Source: Apium graveolens (taxonomy: Eukaryota > Streptophyta > Magnoliopsida > Apiales > Apiaceae). From it: 64,000 bases of DNA. The stretch covers positions 238,557,996 through 238,621,995 of the forward strand of contig NC_133656.1 of the NCBI RefSeq assembly GCF_009905375.1. Direction: 5' to 3'. The notes below the pieces were generated by a model, which was not told the origin of the DNA, searched no databases, and saw only the letters and a list, made by a program, of their open reading frames with translations. Positions 11,801 through 24,178 of this stretch are shown here, piece by piece; position 1 is the stretch's first letter; each line of letters starts with the position of its first letter. Position numbers and translations under genes: made by a program.

Positions 11801-14800
11801 AAGTATTTTGCTTTTTTTTTCTTCGAATGAAGAAAAACACAAAAAATACAGCCAGAAAGCCTAGAAGAACAACAGGAACGACTATCCCCGCAATCAAACC
11901 AGTGTTGTTCTTTTTTTTGGAAGAATTGACAGGAGGATCATTGCTAACAGTAGTTTTAAAATCTGCATGACATGGGATCATCAGTGGCAGTACTAAGTTG
12001 AGTATATTGCATTGTCCCATACTCCCATTGTGTAAAACTGTAAATTACCTGGAGTAGCACTGATTGCTGAGATAGAAGGCCCATATGTACCTTGATCTGG
12101 TATACAACACGTTCCTTTTCCAGCCCAAAATAAATGAATTTCAAGGTAGTTTTCGGAAACGTGTACTTTAACATCCTTTGAAAGTGCACTGAACGAAGAC
12201 CCGGCTTCCTTGCGTATATCAAAATCTTTCCAGATTAAATTTCCCTGACACAAGCAAATCAATATATCAGAGAAGTAATATAGCATAAAGAATTGAAACG
12301 AACCCACACATTCCTGGATGTCAAATCGACAATAAAAAAAACACACGTGCCTGGATGTATATATCAAAAATCCGCTTTCCAAGACTCTTCCAAGTAGGAG
12401 GATCTAGGATAGCTATCTCTGCAAACTGAAGTTTCACACTGTAGTTGCCATTCTCAAGTCCCAAGCCATAATACCGCAAAGACCCAGCAGAAATTCGTGT
12501 AGTCTGGAACAGCTCTGAGTCCAAGGTATTTTTAAATTGAGATGAAGATGCGTATATATATTGTGGATTATTAGTCCCAGCATGCAAGCCCGCATTGCTG
12601 ACAGCCCACCTGTTCGCGGTGTTAACAAAATATGTGGCAGGACCAAGGGTCTCATTGTCTCTCTCATACACAATCCTGTCTGAAGACGTAATTTGCGGAC
12701 CACCACACTTAATCGAGAAGTTATAATCTGTAAGATAATGCAGCCACAAATATGATTAGACAAGAGTCATTTAATGTCTTAGTTGTCATACAGCTAATAT
12801 TCATTAACCTGTTGTTTACACATTGCATTTCATATTCATGAGCAGTATAATTTAAAAATTAGATTATAATAAAAGAAGTTCACTGTGTATTATATTATAA
12901 TCTGTATTTTGATATGTATAGACTTCAAAGGGTTTATATTTGTTAAATACATAAAATATGTATCTTGCTTATAAAGATTTGTTTTACTGATAGACGGACA
13001 ACACCATATAACCGATGCACATCTTCAGGTTTTTTAAGCATAACATATTGCATTCGGGTTTTAAAGCATTAAATATAGCGTTGCCATCAATTATTAATAC
13101 AATATCATTTCAATAATTTATATATGCAATATTTGGAATCTGGATGAAATATTTTTTAGCTTCTACAAGTATGATAAACTAATTGGGTTCGTCAATTTAC
13201 AATAGGACAGAAGATTTAATTCCCCCCCCCCACCTAGGCAAATATCTTTGATCTGTCGATGGTTTGGAGTTAAAAGTATTAACAAATATTCCAAATTTAA
13301 TTTGTTTCCAATATCCTTTTTCCTGACAGTGGGTTGTCTTTTAACACATTCTAGAGACCTACCTAGGGGTGTTTGGTTGATGGTTAATGTGGCCGGTTAA
13401 CGGAAATCGGAACCTTAAACCCAAGTGATAGTGTTTGGATTATCAATTTAGTGGTGGGGAATGGGAACTCCATTCCCTCTTGGTGGGTAAACCAAACCCA
13501 CCATACCCCTTGGGTTTCCATTTCATTCTCATTCCCATTAACATCCATTCCCATACCCTCCATTCTCATTCCCGATTCCCATTACCATAGTGCATCCAAA
13601 CGCCTAATTTTCCAATATTGGAAGCTGGGAGCTGATGAACTGCTAGATAACATACTTTTCATCTTCTATATCATATTGGAGCAAGTGTTCTGAATTTTAG
13701 ACATAATCTTTAACTGCTAATACATGAGATTGACCATTTTTCTTAACAAAAAAAATGCCAAAACAGTTACGAGGTAGGAAAAAATGAGATGGCACAAGCC
13801 GCTACATCAATTCAGGTTAACAGGTGTTCAGTGACTATTAGGGTACACCTCAAGCAACAAAAATTAAGATAATCTGTTAAGAAATTATGTTGCACTTACA
13901 TCTTGGAGAATCACGATTGCAAGGAAAACCCCTCTGCAAACAGTTCAATCCTGCAGGGAGAACTCTGAGAGCAGAAAATACAGGTCAACAAAAATAACAA
14001 AAATACACGAAGAAAATTTTGAAGATAAACGCCAAGAAAAAAGTGCCGTTTGTATACTGAGGCGACTAATTTTGAGAAACGCATGTTTAAAGATTTGCTT
14101 CTTCATCCAGGAAATTAACTTATACCTAATCCACAAGCTATATACTCTTAAATTATAGATACTGATTTTGCATTAAACATCTTTGCCCAATTCCAAAACA
14201 TGTGATTAGTCACTAATCTATATGCTTCTGCAGCGAGAATATATTTGATTTAAAATTTTGATTTGCCAAATAGAAAAAAGTGGATTATTTGGGCGACGAG
14301 TGTACAAATTTTTAGCACAAAGAAGCATAATTATCATGCATTTGAAATTTCAGTATTAGTGTAGCAACAGATTTGGAGAAACTAGATGATTAAGAATCAC
14401 CTGCTATTTGATCCTTCAATTGTGAAGTTGTTGACAGCTAAGTTACTGCAAATTATACCATAAAGCTTTCATTGTTAGTTTGGAATATTACAGTTGACAC
14501 TGTAATACTAATACAATATAAGAATCAAAAGATGCAAGCCACTAGATTATATTGTACTTATCTATGTACATACATTTGTATGTTTGATTGGCTGATCCAC
14601 GAGGGAAATGTCCCAGAAAGGTCATTGTATGATAAATCTCTGCAAACATTTGAGGATGTTAATTACATTTCTACCCACTTACAACTAGTGATGCTATTTT
14701 TTAGTATGACACAAGTCTATTTCACTAGTAAATCATAGTTATACACATTGAATTATACACAATATAGGTCAACAAGATCATATAGAACCATTATAACAAC

Positions 14801-17800
14801 TTAATTTTCGTTAATTGACAACTCAATCTTTTTTCTTGTTTTTTCTTTTTTTTGCCAAGTAACAAGTCAATCATAAAATAGAATGACTTAAGTTTCTCCC
14901 TTTCCTTTCTATCTAGAAGTATCCACTTACATAACAGAGTGTGCAACCGTCCAACGTATTAATGATCCAGTCAAATATTACATCTACAACCCTGGGTTGA
15001 TCGAAAAGAGCAAAGACTATACACCGATGGAGGAAAATGAGAATACAAGCAGACCTTTATATAACCACTTAAGAGGAAAATTACTTGGTTGAGGTTAAAA
15101 GTTGATCTATGATTTTCAACCGCATTACACATGAAGCAGAGCCAAAGGTTTGACATAATATTTCTTCTAAATGGATAAGCTACATAAAAATGCTGCAATT
15201 GATGATGATGCAAATTGGAGTTCAATGTGAAGGAATTATGTATTTCTTCTAGATCTGGCAGGTGGGAAAATTTGACAAAAGAGAAATTCAATTGCTAAGT
15301 TTTTCTATCAGGAGGCACCGGTTTTTGTTTTTAATCAGGTGATTTTAAGATTAGAAAAGGAAAAGACTTCGAGTATGAGATCTCACTTTACAACGTAGAC
15401 TCTTTTCTGGAATTTGAAACTAACAGTACACTTTCCCGCAATAAGGTTTTAATGGTGCATGGACAGTGATCAGTAATATTACTTGTCCAAACCAAGATAA
15501 GTTAATTCCTTCCTATTTATTATTTTTCCTCAAACTTATTGTGCAAAAACGTTACTTAGAAGTTAAAACACTCCCACTGCTCCCTGGCAGACCAAAAACC
15601 ATCCCCTTATCAATCTATAATCCCACATTTTCAAAACATAAAATAACATACTACTGTATAAGTGATTCTCTAAAGTTGAAAACATCCTCCACATCCGCTC
15701 CCTTAAACATGTTCGTGTAACACAATAAGCAGTTACTGAAGTGATGGTACTAGAGTTAAAACTCAATAGTCAACCTGGTCACTTCATTCTTTTAAATAAC
15801 TCACATTCCAAACACAAGCGTACTCACATATTCTGAAGAGATGGACTCTTTTGCGAAGGTAGTGTCCCAGATAAGGTATTGTTTCCAAGAAACCTGACAA
15901 CAGGAGTACAAAAACATTCTTCAGTTTAACTTAAAGTAGTGCATAAAAAGAACTAAACAATTTATCAAATGTGCAGAAGAGCAGATTACGTGACTGAAAA
16001 ATAACAGGTTGGATATGTGTATTACAAGAATGAAAGTGAACTCAGATTGAATAGTGAGTTTGGAATCCTTCCACTGAACTTGTTGAAGCTCAAATCTCTG
16101 GTAAGAAATTTAATAGTAAACATCAATCAAAAAATAAAGCTGTTGCATGATATATATAATTTATGCCTACAAATTTATTTAGAAGACTGGCAAATTTCCC
16201 GATGAATGAATATACGATAATTACAGAGAAAATATGGTACACACTTTAAGTTTTATGTGTTTAGAAGTCAACACGGTCATTTTAAGGAGAGATTTCAGCA
16301 AAAGTAAAAGGTCTCATTGCAAAGAGGAGCTAGTCAGAACATAACAGAGATGCAGAAAAGCCAAAAAAAAAATATAAGGATCAGGACCATGACAAAAGGA
16401 GGCATGGCCATTGCTGACCTCCTTAAATTAGTGACATTCCATGACAGTCCATGTTACGGTTGTAACATCTACACAGAGTCTACTATCAAGGTAGCCAAGG
16501 TGTGACAGAGGTCTGTCAGGGCAGTGAAACACACCAAAATCAGACTTTTCTTTTACAAGTTGCATCTTCTATCATTTACCTTCTACCTGTAAGTGCGGTC
16601 GCATTATAAGACAATTGTTTTTGTTCTTCTTAAATGTAGTTAGTTTAATTTCTCTTTTGAGAATTGAAATGCATATTGTTGTTCTGCAAAATAATTTATC
16701 ATAAATGGTTCAATCTAATCTTTATACTTGGTGAGTCTCGACCTTTTTGCTTAATTTAATATGACTTTTATAGTTGTTAGATATATAATAGACATATTTA
16801 GCTTAATAGATATATCAATATAATCACACGAGATTTGCAACATAAAGTAATATGGATCTTTGGCATGACTTAATCAACATTCAGTTTACTTCAGATTTGA
16901 TATTGTTGCTAGAACACCAGTGTCAGAACAAAAGAAAGCTACGGTTTAAATTTACTGGGCCTGATCATCCAACTAGAATAACTTACAATTGATTCAACTT
17001 TTGATGTTCACCAATTTCAGAAGGGATAGAACCAGACATATTGTTATTCCGCAAAACTCTGCAGACGGGAAAGAAAAGGACAAATCAGTCATAGCATGTC
17101 TATCAGAAGAGCGATTAAAAGTTTGGAATGATTTTTGCAAATAAGTTAAAACATACAAGGCACACATCTAAGGACATAAAACCAAAATCCTTACAAGATA
17201 GTCAGAGACTTCATTTCCTTAATGAATTCCAATGTAGAGCTCCCATTAGACACATCACTTATTCTCCTGGGCAATTGAATTTCCAAAGGTCATTATACTA
17301 AGTAAATGGAAAGCACACAGTGCCACATACTATAAACAAAGATGGATCTAATGAAAATTTACATTAACTATAGATGTCTGTGTGTGTAACTGTGTATATA
17401 CAAACATGGAGTAGCACTCACAACTCTGTCAGTGATGTCAAACTGGAAAGCGTCATCGGTATGGGACCTTCAAAAGAGTTCCCTTGTAACCTCCTATACA
17501 AACACCAGGATATGTCTAAACACCGAGTTTTCCATAATACATCTTAAAAACAAGTGTCACATCTTCATTAGCTTCGTGTCGAGACAAATCTGTTAGTTTC
17601 CAGTATATTTTGCATGGGAAGAGAAGAAATAAGTCTTACAGGACACTAAGCTTTGACCAGTTTCCAATGAAGTCGGGTATTTTGCCTGTGAGAGCGTTAT
17701 CAGAAGCCCACCTGCAATCGCATTAATACCCTCTTGTGAAAGAGACCAAAATCACCCGATATTATAGTCATCTCAAGTTTTCTGTAATTGCATTTAAAAA

Positions 17801-20800
17801 ACGACTGGAAGTTCTTACACAGTAGCCAGTTCTTGTAGACCAGCAAAGGTTGAAGGTATGGGACCGCTCAATCCAGAACTATCAAAGTAACTGACAAAAC
17901 GAACAAGGCTTATAATACATATTTTGTTATAGAAATAATTTTAGAATGACCGCATCAACACAGAAAATGGTTATGAACCGAAGAAAAGCAAAGAACTCAT
18001 GTTCAGCGTATAAGCACAGCAAGAGAATAATATATATTTCACATGGATTACTGAATAACACTATTACCGTAAACTATCAGATAAGGGAAACAAAGATTTG
18101 AGGGTATGCAAAGAGACAGATTATCAATGTTTTATTATTCATTAGATCAAAAAAATAATACATAATTTTTTCCAATAAATGGTTTAAAAAGTTATACAGA
18201 GTGATGTTCTTAGAATTATCATGAATTTCAAACGTTATAATAGAACGAGGCTCAACCTTAATGTGAAGATTTAGACTTGTATTGGAACATTAATTTCCAT
18301 AGAGTTAAAACCAAAAAACTTACATTTGGGTCAACTTCGTCAAACTCCCCAGCTCTGATGGCAAAGGGCCACTGAAATTATTTGAGCTAAAAGATCTGCA
18401 ATAATTTCATAAAGCAGCAAAAATCATTAGCTTGAAGGTTAAAAGATCATCAATACGTCACATTCGAAATTGCTAAAGTGAACAAAAACATACAATGATC
18501 TCAAATCAGTAAGCTTTCCAAGTTCCTTTGGAAGTTCCCCTGATAGCGAATTAATGCCCAAACTCCTAAAGACGTCATATAAGGTATAAGAGTTCAACAA
18601 GACTATCAGAAACACAAAAGTATAAATCAATATAGAATTTTCTTACAAGTACTGCATGCTAACTAAGTTTCCAATTGATGCAGACAGAGGACCAGTCAAG
18701 TAATTTTGGGCCAAATTTCTGCAATATACACAGGATAAACTTTACAATCATTCACAGAAAAGAGATGTCACTGTGCAAAATGTTTTAACGTCTCGATTGT
18801 TATGTTGCTGTTCTGTGACATGTGTGTGTGTGCGCGCGCACTATAGCTTAGTAGCTGTGTAATAAACAAGAAAAGTGTAAAGAATCATCACTGCCTCGGA
18901 TAGAAAACATACAAATTGACGAGGGAAGTCAAATTCCATAGCTCGTCAGGGATGACACCTGTAACATCCAATGCATAAACCTTCCTGCCAAAAACACATG
19001 AATGAGTTTACAGCGCCAGAAACAAGCACAACTCTGACACATGTTAGCATACAAATGTAAGACTAATTTATAGTGTCCGAGTCTAACTAATGTTGCATAA
19101 AAGTAATCAAAATCTCGCATCTGCACGCGTATAATTTGAATGTACCATGTTAAACTTAAATCAGTGACTATTTATAACAGGTCTACATCAAAAACAACAT
19201 CTAACAGGTTCATTATTTTTTTTTATTTTCTTTCGATTTTTCAGCTTCACAATCCTATTAACAATGGTAAGTTCCATATTTCGATATTCCAAATTCGTTA
19301 GCTAAAAAATAAGTGTGTTGCAATTCATTTACTGAACTGATTCTTTTTGCAGCAATGCTTGAATATTAGAAATATTATCTTATAGACCATATATCAAACA
19401 CTTGGAATACGCAAGGAGCTTAAAATACAATACTTAATATAAGATATTTGTCCAATCATCAACTCTCTCGTAAAGTATTAGGAAAAGAGCTTAATATGTA
19501 TGAGGATCAGGATGCTTATTGAAGCTTTTCTAAGTCGAAAGAGCTCTAACACCATGTTAAATAATTTATTAAATACGATAATTGTATATTTAAAAAGATG
19601 TATGATAATATTAAGTTAACGTTTCTCGTAAAAATTTTAAAATGAGTGTGCAACTGAGTATGTCCACGTATAAGGAAGAAATTTATCAAAAGGAAAATAC
19701 TACATTTGGTGTGCAGAATTTGATATAAAATTGTGTACGAAATACCATGTGTTAAGTTTTAATTGAAATGGTGTATGCATTCACATCAACAACCCCGGTT
19801 AAAACATCTCACGTCAATTGCCATGTCATTCTTATAAATTTTTGTGCAAATTTTTGTGCACAATTCTGTATATCCAGCACTACTCTTATCAAAATGTTAA
19901 GTTACTGATTCTCGTAAAAATTGAAATTTTATCATGTTATTAAGAATAACAAGGTTGTTTATGAGAGACTTACAGCTGAGTAATGTGGCAAGGAGTAGAG
20001 GTGCAGTCACATTTGATGCCAGGGTTAAAAGCTCCGGTACCATCCAAAGTGGTTGAATCAATAGCAGCTCCACTACATAATTCTCCGCTAATATTCCAAT
20101 TATTTGATGCTGATATTCTCCATTTGCGAAATAATGAATTTAATAATCTCCCTGCGGCACCATTAAAATCATAATGAATAACTAATTACGTAATGAATAT
20201 TTAATACTAATAAGTCTTTAATTGCAGTAAATGAAAGAAGTTACTGCAAGATTTATTCCATCTGTTTTTTTTGACATGTGGTTTGACTTTCTTGCACACA
20301 ATTCTAAGTTCTTTGACCGCATAGATAAAATAATATTTTTTAAAATTTTCTTTTTCTAAATTAAACTTTTAGTTATATATTTTTATTCACAAAAATAAAA
20401 AATAAAAAATTATTATTCTAACTATGCAGTCAAATCACTTAGAAGTGTGTGCACAAAATTCAAACGTCATGTAATAAAAAACAGAGGAAGTAACTTTTTA
20501 TTCGGATTGTGTCATTTATTAAAAGATACTCAAAGACGCTCTTCAAAGTTCTGACAAACTCTTATATTTTCCAAAATATAAGAGTACGCTGGTCCTTATA
20601 AATGGTAAGACTCTCTTCTCTCTTCTCTAATAAAGTATTATTCTCTCGCATATGTTTTAATTCAAAAATTATACTAATAGTTAACTTGAAATATGAATGA
20701 TTAATTAATATATAACCTAGGAGACAGTATAAAAATTATTGCTAGTAGTCACGTATTTCGTAGGTAACCCGCAGCAGATACCGTTCAGGTGCGCACTAGA

Positions 20801-23688
20801 TAAACCTACAGGTTCACACAATAGTCTGGGTAAACTCTACGGTTTCACACAATAGCCTGGGTAAACTCTACGGGTTCACGCAATAGCTTACAAATCATGT
20901 GAACAAAGATAAACCACATTTAAACAACAGACTCCAGCTCGTGAGGATAATTATAAACATTATATGTTGAGCAATTTCTGTATATAAATAGTTTCTTAGC
21001 TATAAATAAATGTCTCCTAAGAGTGGAAGAAAATCTTTATACACAAACGTTAGAACTCAGTACATTATATATGACTTAATTTATATTTATTACTTTTTTT
21101 TGGGTCGGAAATTTTATTTATAATTAAAATTATTAAAGTTTTCATTCCATCCAACTCTTTGCCTACAAAAGTTCACTCTTATTGGACAGAAGGACTGTAT
21201 GACTGGCAAAGCTACTAATACAAACAAAGGTCAACTAATACCATTTTTACAACTAATCAAATACGGATTATCAGTGTGCCGAAGAGCACACACTAAAAAA
21301 CGTTATTTAAATGACCACTTGATAAAATTAAAAAAGGAAAAAGGATCATAAAACCCAATATAAAGAATTTGGTGGAACGAATTAGGTATATGATACACTG
21401 TTTATTCTTCGCACAAGAATAATTTGTTTCAACAAATTTTATTCTGACGAGTTTTAATACAATGCAATTGTCTCTAATAAATATATATTGATTGTTAATA
21501 TTGTTCAAATTATTTTTCACTCGTATAATTTGAAAATGTTCATAATCTAAACAATTGAAGAGATGAAGGGATTACTTCTAATTTGAAATTTGAAATTAAT
21601 GCCAAGTATTTAAGTTAATCAATAACTTTGTTTTCTATTAAAAAATTCAAAAAACGTTATTGTTTTCGAGTTTTTTTTAAATCGTAGATAACCGGCAACC
21701 GCTATCCTTCGGGTGCACACTGGGTACCCTATGGACTCACGCAATAACCTGCAAATCACGTGAACCAATGTAAACTGCATGGGGTAAATCTCACGGGCTC
21801 ACGCAATAGTCTGCAAACCACATGAACTAATGTAAATTGCATTTAAATAATAGGATAGGCATAATCATAAAATCTAATCTCGTAAGATTCGAACCTGCGG
21901 GCTTATTTCCGAGTTTGATTCTTGTTTGTCGAAAAAAGCCCACTGATAAAAATTTATTTCATGTCATCCCTAATTCGATTATTACTCGTCAAAAAAATTC
22001 TAGAATAAATTAATGTTACCATATATGTGTAATTATTAAAAAAGAATCAAGAAACAAGTAAATTAGCATATTCTCTAAGTTTGACTATAAGTACTTTTGA
22101 CCATATATCTTTATTCTAAACAAGTGGTAAAAACTTAGCCACTAATCTAAATACAAGTATAAATAATTAGGTTAGTTGATAACCCCAATATCAACTTGAC
22201 AATATATATATTATACTCTGTATGAAGTTTTAATTGGCTTTAACTTTTAGCTTAATTAAATATTAATTTTAATTTACCTAACACTTGCTGCCAGGCGTTT
22301 CTCTAGCTGTCGGTATAATTTATTTTAAAGTTGACATTTAGATGTGTGAGATAATGTATTACGTATAGAAAAGTTTATTTATCAAGCTGCGTCAAACAAA
22401 TATGATAATATATCATTAAAATATTAAATATTCTTTATATTTTTTAATATATTTCGCTAAAATTTTTGACATAAATTTGACCGCATAATTAGTTTTTTTC
22501 TAATTCCTTTTTTGAATAAAAATATTAGATCAATACTTTTATTCATAAAACAAATTTTGTAAAAGAATAATTTTAAATATACGGTTAAAACTGTGACAAA
22601 AGTCAGACGTCATAAATTAAAAAACAAAATAAGTAATTATACTAAACTTGTTATTGTCAATTTATTTATTTTCAAGATGTTACTATTTAAACTATTTGAC
22701 TAGTAAATTAAGGAAGGAAATAAAGTCATACACTCAAAATATACAACGGAGGGATTTCACACGGCAATAGCATGAGCTGCACACTAACGTATGCATGATG
22801 TAGATTTTACATTTTGTTCATTTAAGAATTAAAACTTCTAGCAATAAAGTTATCATTGGACCCATAATCTAGAATATATTAATTTTAACATTTACAATTA
22901 TTTTTAATGTAATAATTATTATAACATATCATATTGCTATATATTTTTATGCCAATATTTATTAGGATTTTTTTTATTTCGATATATGAACGTTCATCAT
23001 TTATCCCCGTACATTTTAGCCTGCCTAATATTTATTCCGTCTCATCCAATTGTCTATATAGTAGAAAATAGAGGCTCGAAATGCACTTTAAACTTCTTAT
23101 AAAATGTAGTTATATATATTTTTTTAATTTTTTTCTTTTAAATAAAGATATAATATTCAAATTTTTATAAACAAATTATAAATAAATTATAAAATTATGC
23201 TTTATAATAATACTAAAATAAATAGAGTAAAATAAATACAGTAAAGAAATGAATGGAACAACGCATCATCATTACCCTTACCCAGATTCATTGAACAAAT
23301 TACTACTAAACAAACCACTATAATATACATAATTCATCTATGGATTACTATTGAACTCGATCTACCCAGCTCAATAATCCATCGCCTTGTGTAGAAAAGA
23401 AGTGCCCGATAAACGCATAACTATAGTTTGTAACACAGTTAACATGCAAATATACACGAACCTAGTACTCCTATTTCTTCGGAAAACTAGTTCTCATTTG
23501 AGTTTTCAAACATGTCAAACTATGCAAATTTTCATATAACCGAGCGGGATAAGTGAGTACGTACCTTCTTCAGGATCGACGGTGAGATTGGTCTGTGATT
23601 GAGCTATCACGCCAAAACTCGAAAAGGAGAAGATGAAGATGAAGATGAAGATGACAAGCTTATGCATATTGATAAATGCAGTTGTCAT
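5835..23688 (-). CDS. LRR-malectin receptor-like kinase, LRR-RLK subfamily VIII-2
   Basis: An intact 24-exon gene, 3111 coding bases, 1036 residues. Exons in order: 23565-23688, 19974-20151, 18913-18984, 18647-18718, 18494-18565, 18324-18395, 17819-17890, 17640-17711, 17422-17493, 17195-17266, 16987-17058, 16026-16097, 15828-15893, 14574-14639, 14401-14445, 13900-13964, 12351-12727, 12049-12244, 11789-11962, 10426-10544, 9697-9907, 9002-9233, 8749-8899, 5835-6221. I followed the phase across every junction with no stop. The order is signal peptide, LRRs, malectin-like domain, one membrane helix (about 634-657), and kinase with GEGGFG (701-706), catalytic Lys722, HRD (Asp818) and DFG (Asp836). 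Length, exon pattern and the C-terminal [11 protein letters not shown] motif match the Arabidopsis At1g56130/At1g56140/CORK1 group, plasma-membrane receptors linked to cello-oligomer sensing. The ligand here is inferred from that clade. All key kinase residues are present, so it should be active. Confidence 0.93.
6654..8349. mobile_element. Inner Mutator-type palindromic element (layer B)
   Basis: Begins GAGTAATTGGCAGTTTGTAA and ends with its inverse (TTACAAACTGCCAATTACTC). Perfect 9-bp duplications tataatcta flank it (6645-6653 and 8350-8358). Apart from a nested hAT insertion, the two halves are inverted copies of each other almost to a centre near 7250, so it is a fold-back element of about 1.19 kb. 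Each arm repeats the terminal-like motif gagtaattggca again (6856 and its inverse near 8147). No transposase is encoded. Confidence 0.85.
7416..7923. mobile_element. hAT-like MITE (layer C) nested in the palindrome
   Basis: The element starts near aggttgagcattcggtcggt and ends ggttcggttttgcttagccc, imperfect inverted ends rich in GGTTCGGT/ACCGAACC. It is flanked by atttgcaa (7408-7415) and atttgtaa (7924-7931), an 8-bp duplication with one mismatch, as hAT elements make. The opposite arm of the surrounding palindrome gives the empty site (ttgttatttacaaccgatcc when inverted), which confirms the insertion. Non-coding. Confidence 0.75.
11789..12727 (-). other. Malectin-like domain and membrane helix exons (17-19)
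   Basis: Exon 17 (12351-12727) and exon 18 (12049-12244) encode the malectin-like domain: [55 protein letters not shown], then [17 protein letters not shown] and [14 protein letters not shown]. Exon 19 encodes a Lys-rich juxtamembrane stretch, a strongly hydrophobic helix (starting [14 protein letters not shown]) and a basic RRKKK stop-transfer. The donor of exon 17 is GC rather than GT (see findings). Confidence 0.88.
13366..13604. mobile_element. Small MITE in receptor-kinase intron 16
   Basis: About 240 bp with short inverted ends: ggggtgtttggttga at the left and tgcatccaaacgcc at the right. The interior is C/T-rich with many attcccatt-type repeats and has no coding potential. The superfamily is not clear from the ends; the flanks share only cta. 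Confidence 0.55.
13900..20151 (-). other. LRR ectodomain exons (2-16) of the receptor kinase
   Basis: Exon 2 encodes the N-terminal cap ([12 protein letters not shown], then Cys pairs). Exons 3-12 are each exactly 72 bases and each encodes one 24-residue LRR, always entering after two bases of the Leu codon. Exons 13 and 14 are 66 bases, one shortened LRR each ([19 protein letters not shown]). Exons 15 and 16 (45 and 65 bases) encode the C-cap with [12 protein letters not shown]. The regular phase shows the repeats spread by exon duplication, as known for this subfamily. Introns between these exons are mostly AT-rich and hold MITEs but no other gene. Confidence 0.9.
20254..20492. mobile_element. 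Stowaway-like MITE in intron 1 of the receptor kinase
   Basis: About 240 bp with ends TATTCCATCTGTTTTTT and its near inverse aaaaaacagaggaagta. The interior carries the paired motifs ggtttgactttcttgcacac and gtgtgcacaaaattcaaacg seen again in the elements at 38427-38882. TA-flanked Tc1/mariner-type MITEs with CTCCxTCxGT-like ends are abundant in plants. Confidence 0.65.
20757..20945 (-). repeat. SINE-like fragment with internal triplication
   Basis: Read on the minus strand, its 3' part matches the SINE at 23957-24166 (cgggttacctacgaaatacg, then ttgtgtgaacc-type segments). A unit of about 40 bp (taaactctacgggttcacgc and variants) is repeated three times. The tRNA-like head is not recognisable, so this copy is partial or very decayed. 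Confidence 0.5.
20946..23560 (-). other. Rest of receptor-kinase intron 1
   Basis: About 2.6 kb of AT-rich intron apart from the SINE copy listed separately. A decayed Stowaway-like stretch is visible near 22470-22640. No coding exon of the receptor kinase was missed here, since exon 1 joins exon 2 in phase and matches the family's cap sequence. Confidence 0.55.
21680..21915 (-). repeat. SINE copy in intron 1 of the receptor kinase
   Basis: On the minus strand it holds a good tRNA-like B box (caggttcgaatcttacgaga) followed by the same body as the SINE at 23957-24166, with the tcacgtgatttgcaggttat segment duplicated once. Ends are approximate; no target duplication was found. Confidence 0.6.
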
Positions 23689-23801
23689 CACTGCTCTCGT
23701 CGCCTTGGCTTTTAGTTTAAAAGACAGAGAGGCTTGTACATATCTTACAGATAAAAGGAGGCGGCTGTAATGGTGTGTGTGTATATTGAATTTTTTATGT
23801 C

Positions 23802-23809
23802 TTTTATAG
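23802..23809 (-). promoter_or_regulatory. TATA box of the receptor-kinase gene
   Basis: The minus strand reads cctataaaagacat, a good plant TATA box, about 115 bases upstream of the ATG at 23688. This leaves room for a leader of roughly 85-90 bases. Confidence 0.6.
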
Positions 23810-23956
23810 GAGATAGTTTGTAGTTGAATTATTTACATGGCGTCCGAGCAATTTGTAGATTAGTTGACACCAATTATATATGCGGTTTATGTGAGTTGTA
23901 TATTTTAACTTTCGTCGAGTAAAATTACAAAAAAAAAAGGTTAGAATAATAATATA

Positions 23957-24166
23957 GGCCCAGCTCAATTGGTTAAATAGGAGATGATTATCATCTGGTC
24001 ACATGTTCGAATCTCACTGGATTATGACTCATGAGCCAAAGTCTGTCGTTTAAATTCGGTTTATCTTGATTCACGTGATTTGCAGGCTATTACGTGAGTC
24101 CGTAGAATTTACTCAGTGGGTATCTGAAGGGTAGCAGCTGCGGGTTACCTACGATACAAAAATAAA
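23957..24166 (+). mobile_element. tRNA-derived SINE with perfect target duplication
   Basis: Starts GGCCCAGCTCAATTGGTT, an A-box-like tRNA start. A B box (catgttcgaatctcactgg) follows about 50 bases later, then an unrelated body and an A-rich tail (acaaaaataaa). A perfect 12-bp duplication, aataataatata, lies on both sides (23945-23956 and 24167-24178). This is the full-length member; diverged relatives lie at 21680-21915 and 20757-20945. It sits upstream of the receptor-kinase promoter. Confidence 0.85.
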
Positions 24167-24178
24167 AATAATAATATA

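Noticed and set aside
16017..16205. Plus-strand ORF reading [23 protein letters not shown]-like
   Set aside because: It is the antisense of receptor-kinase exon 12 (16026-16097). LRR codon patterns give Leu-rich readings on the reverse strand.
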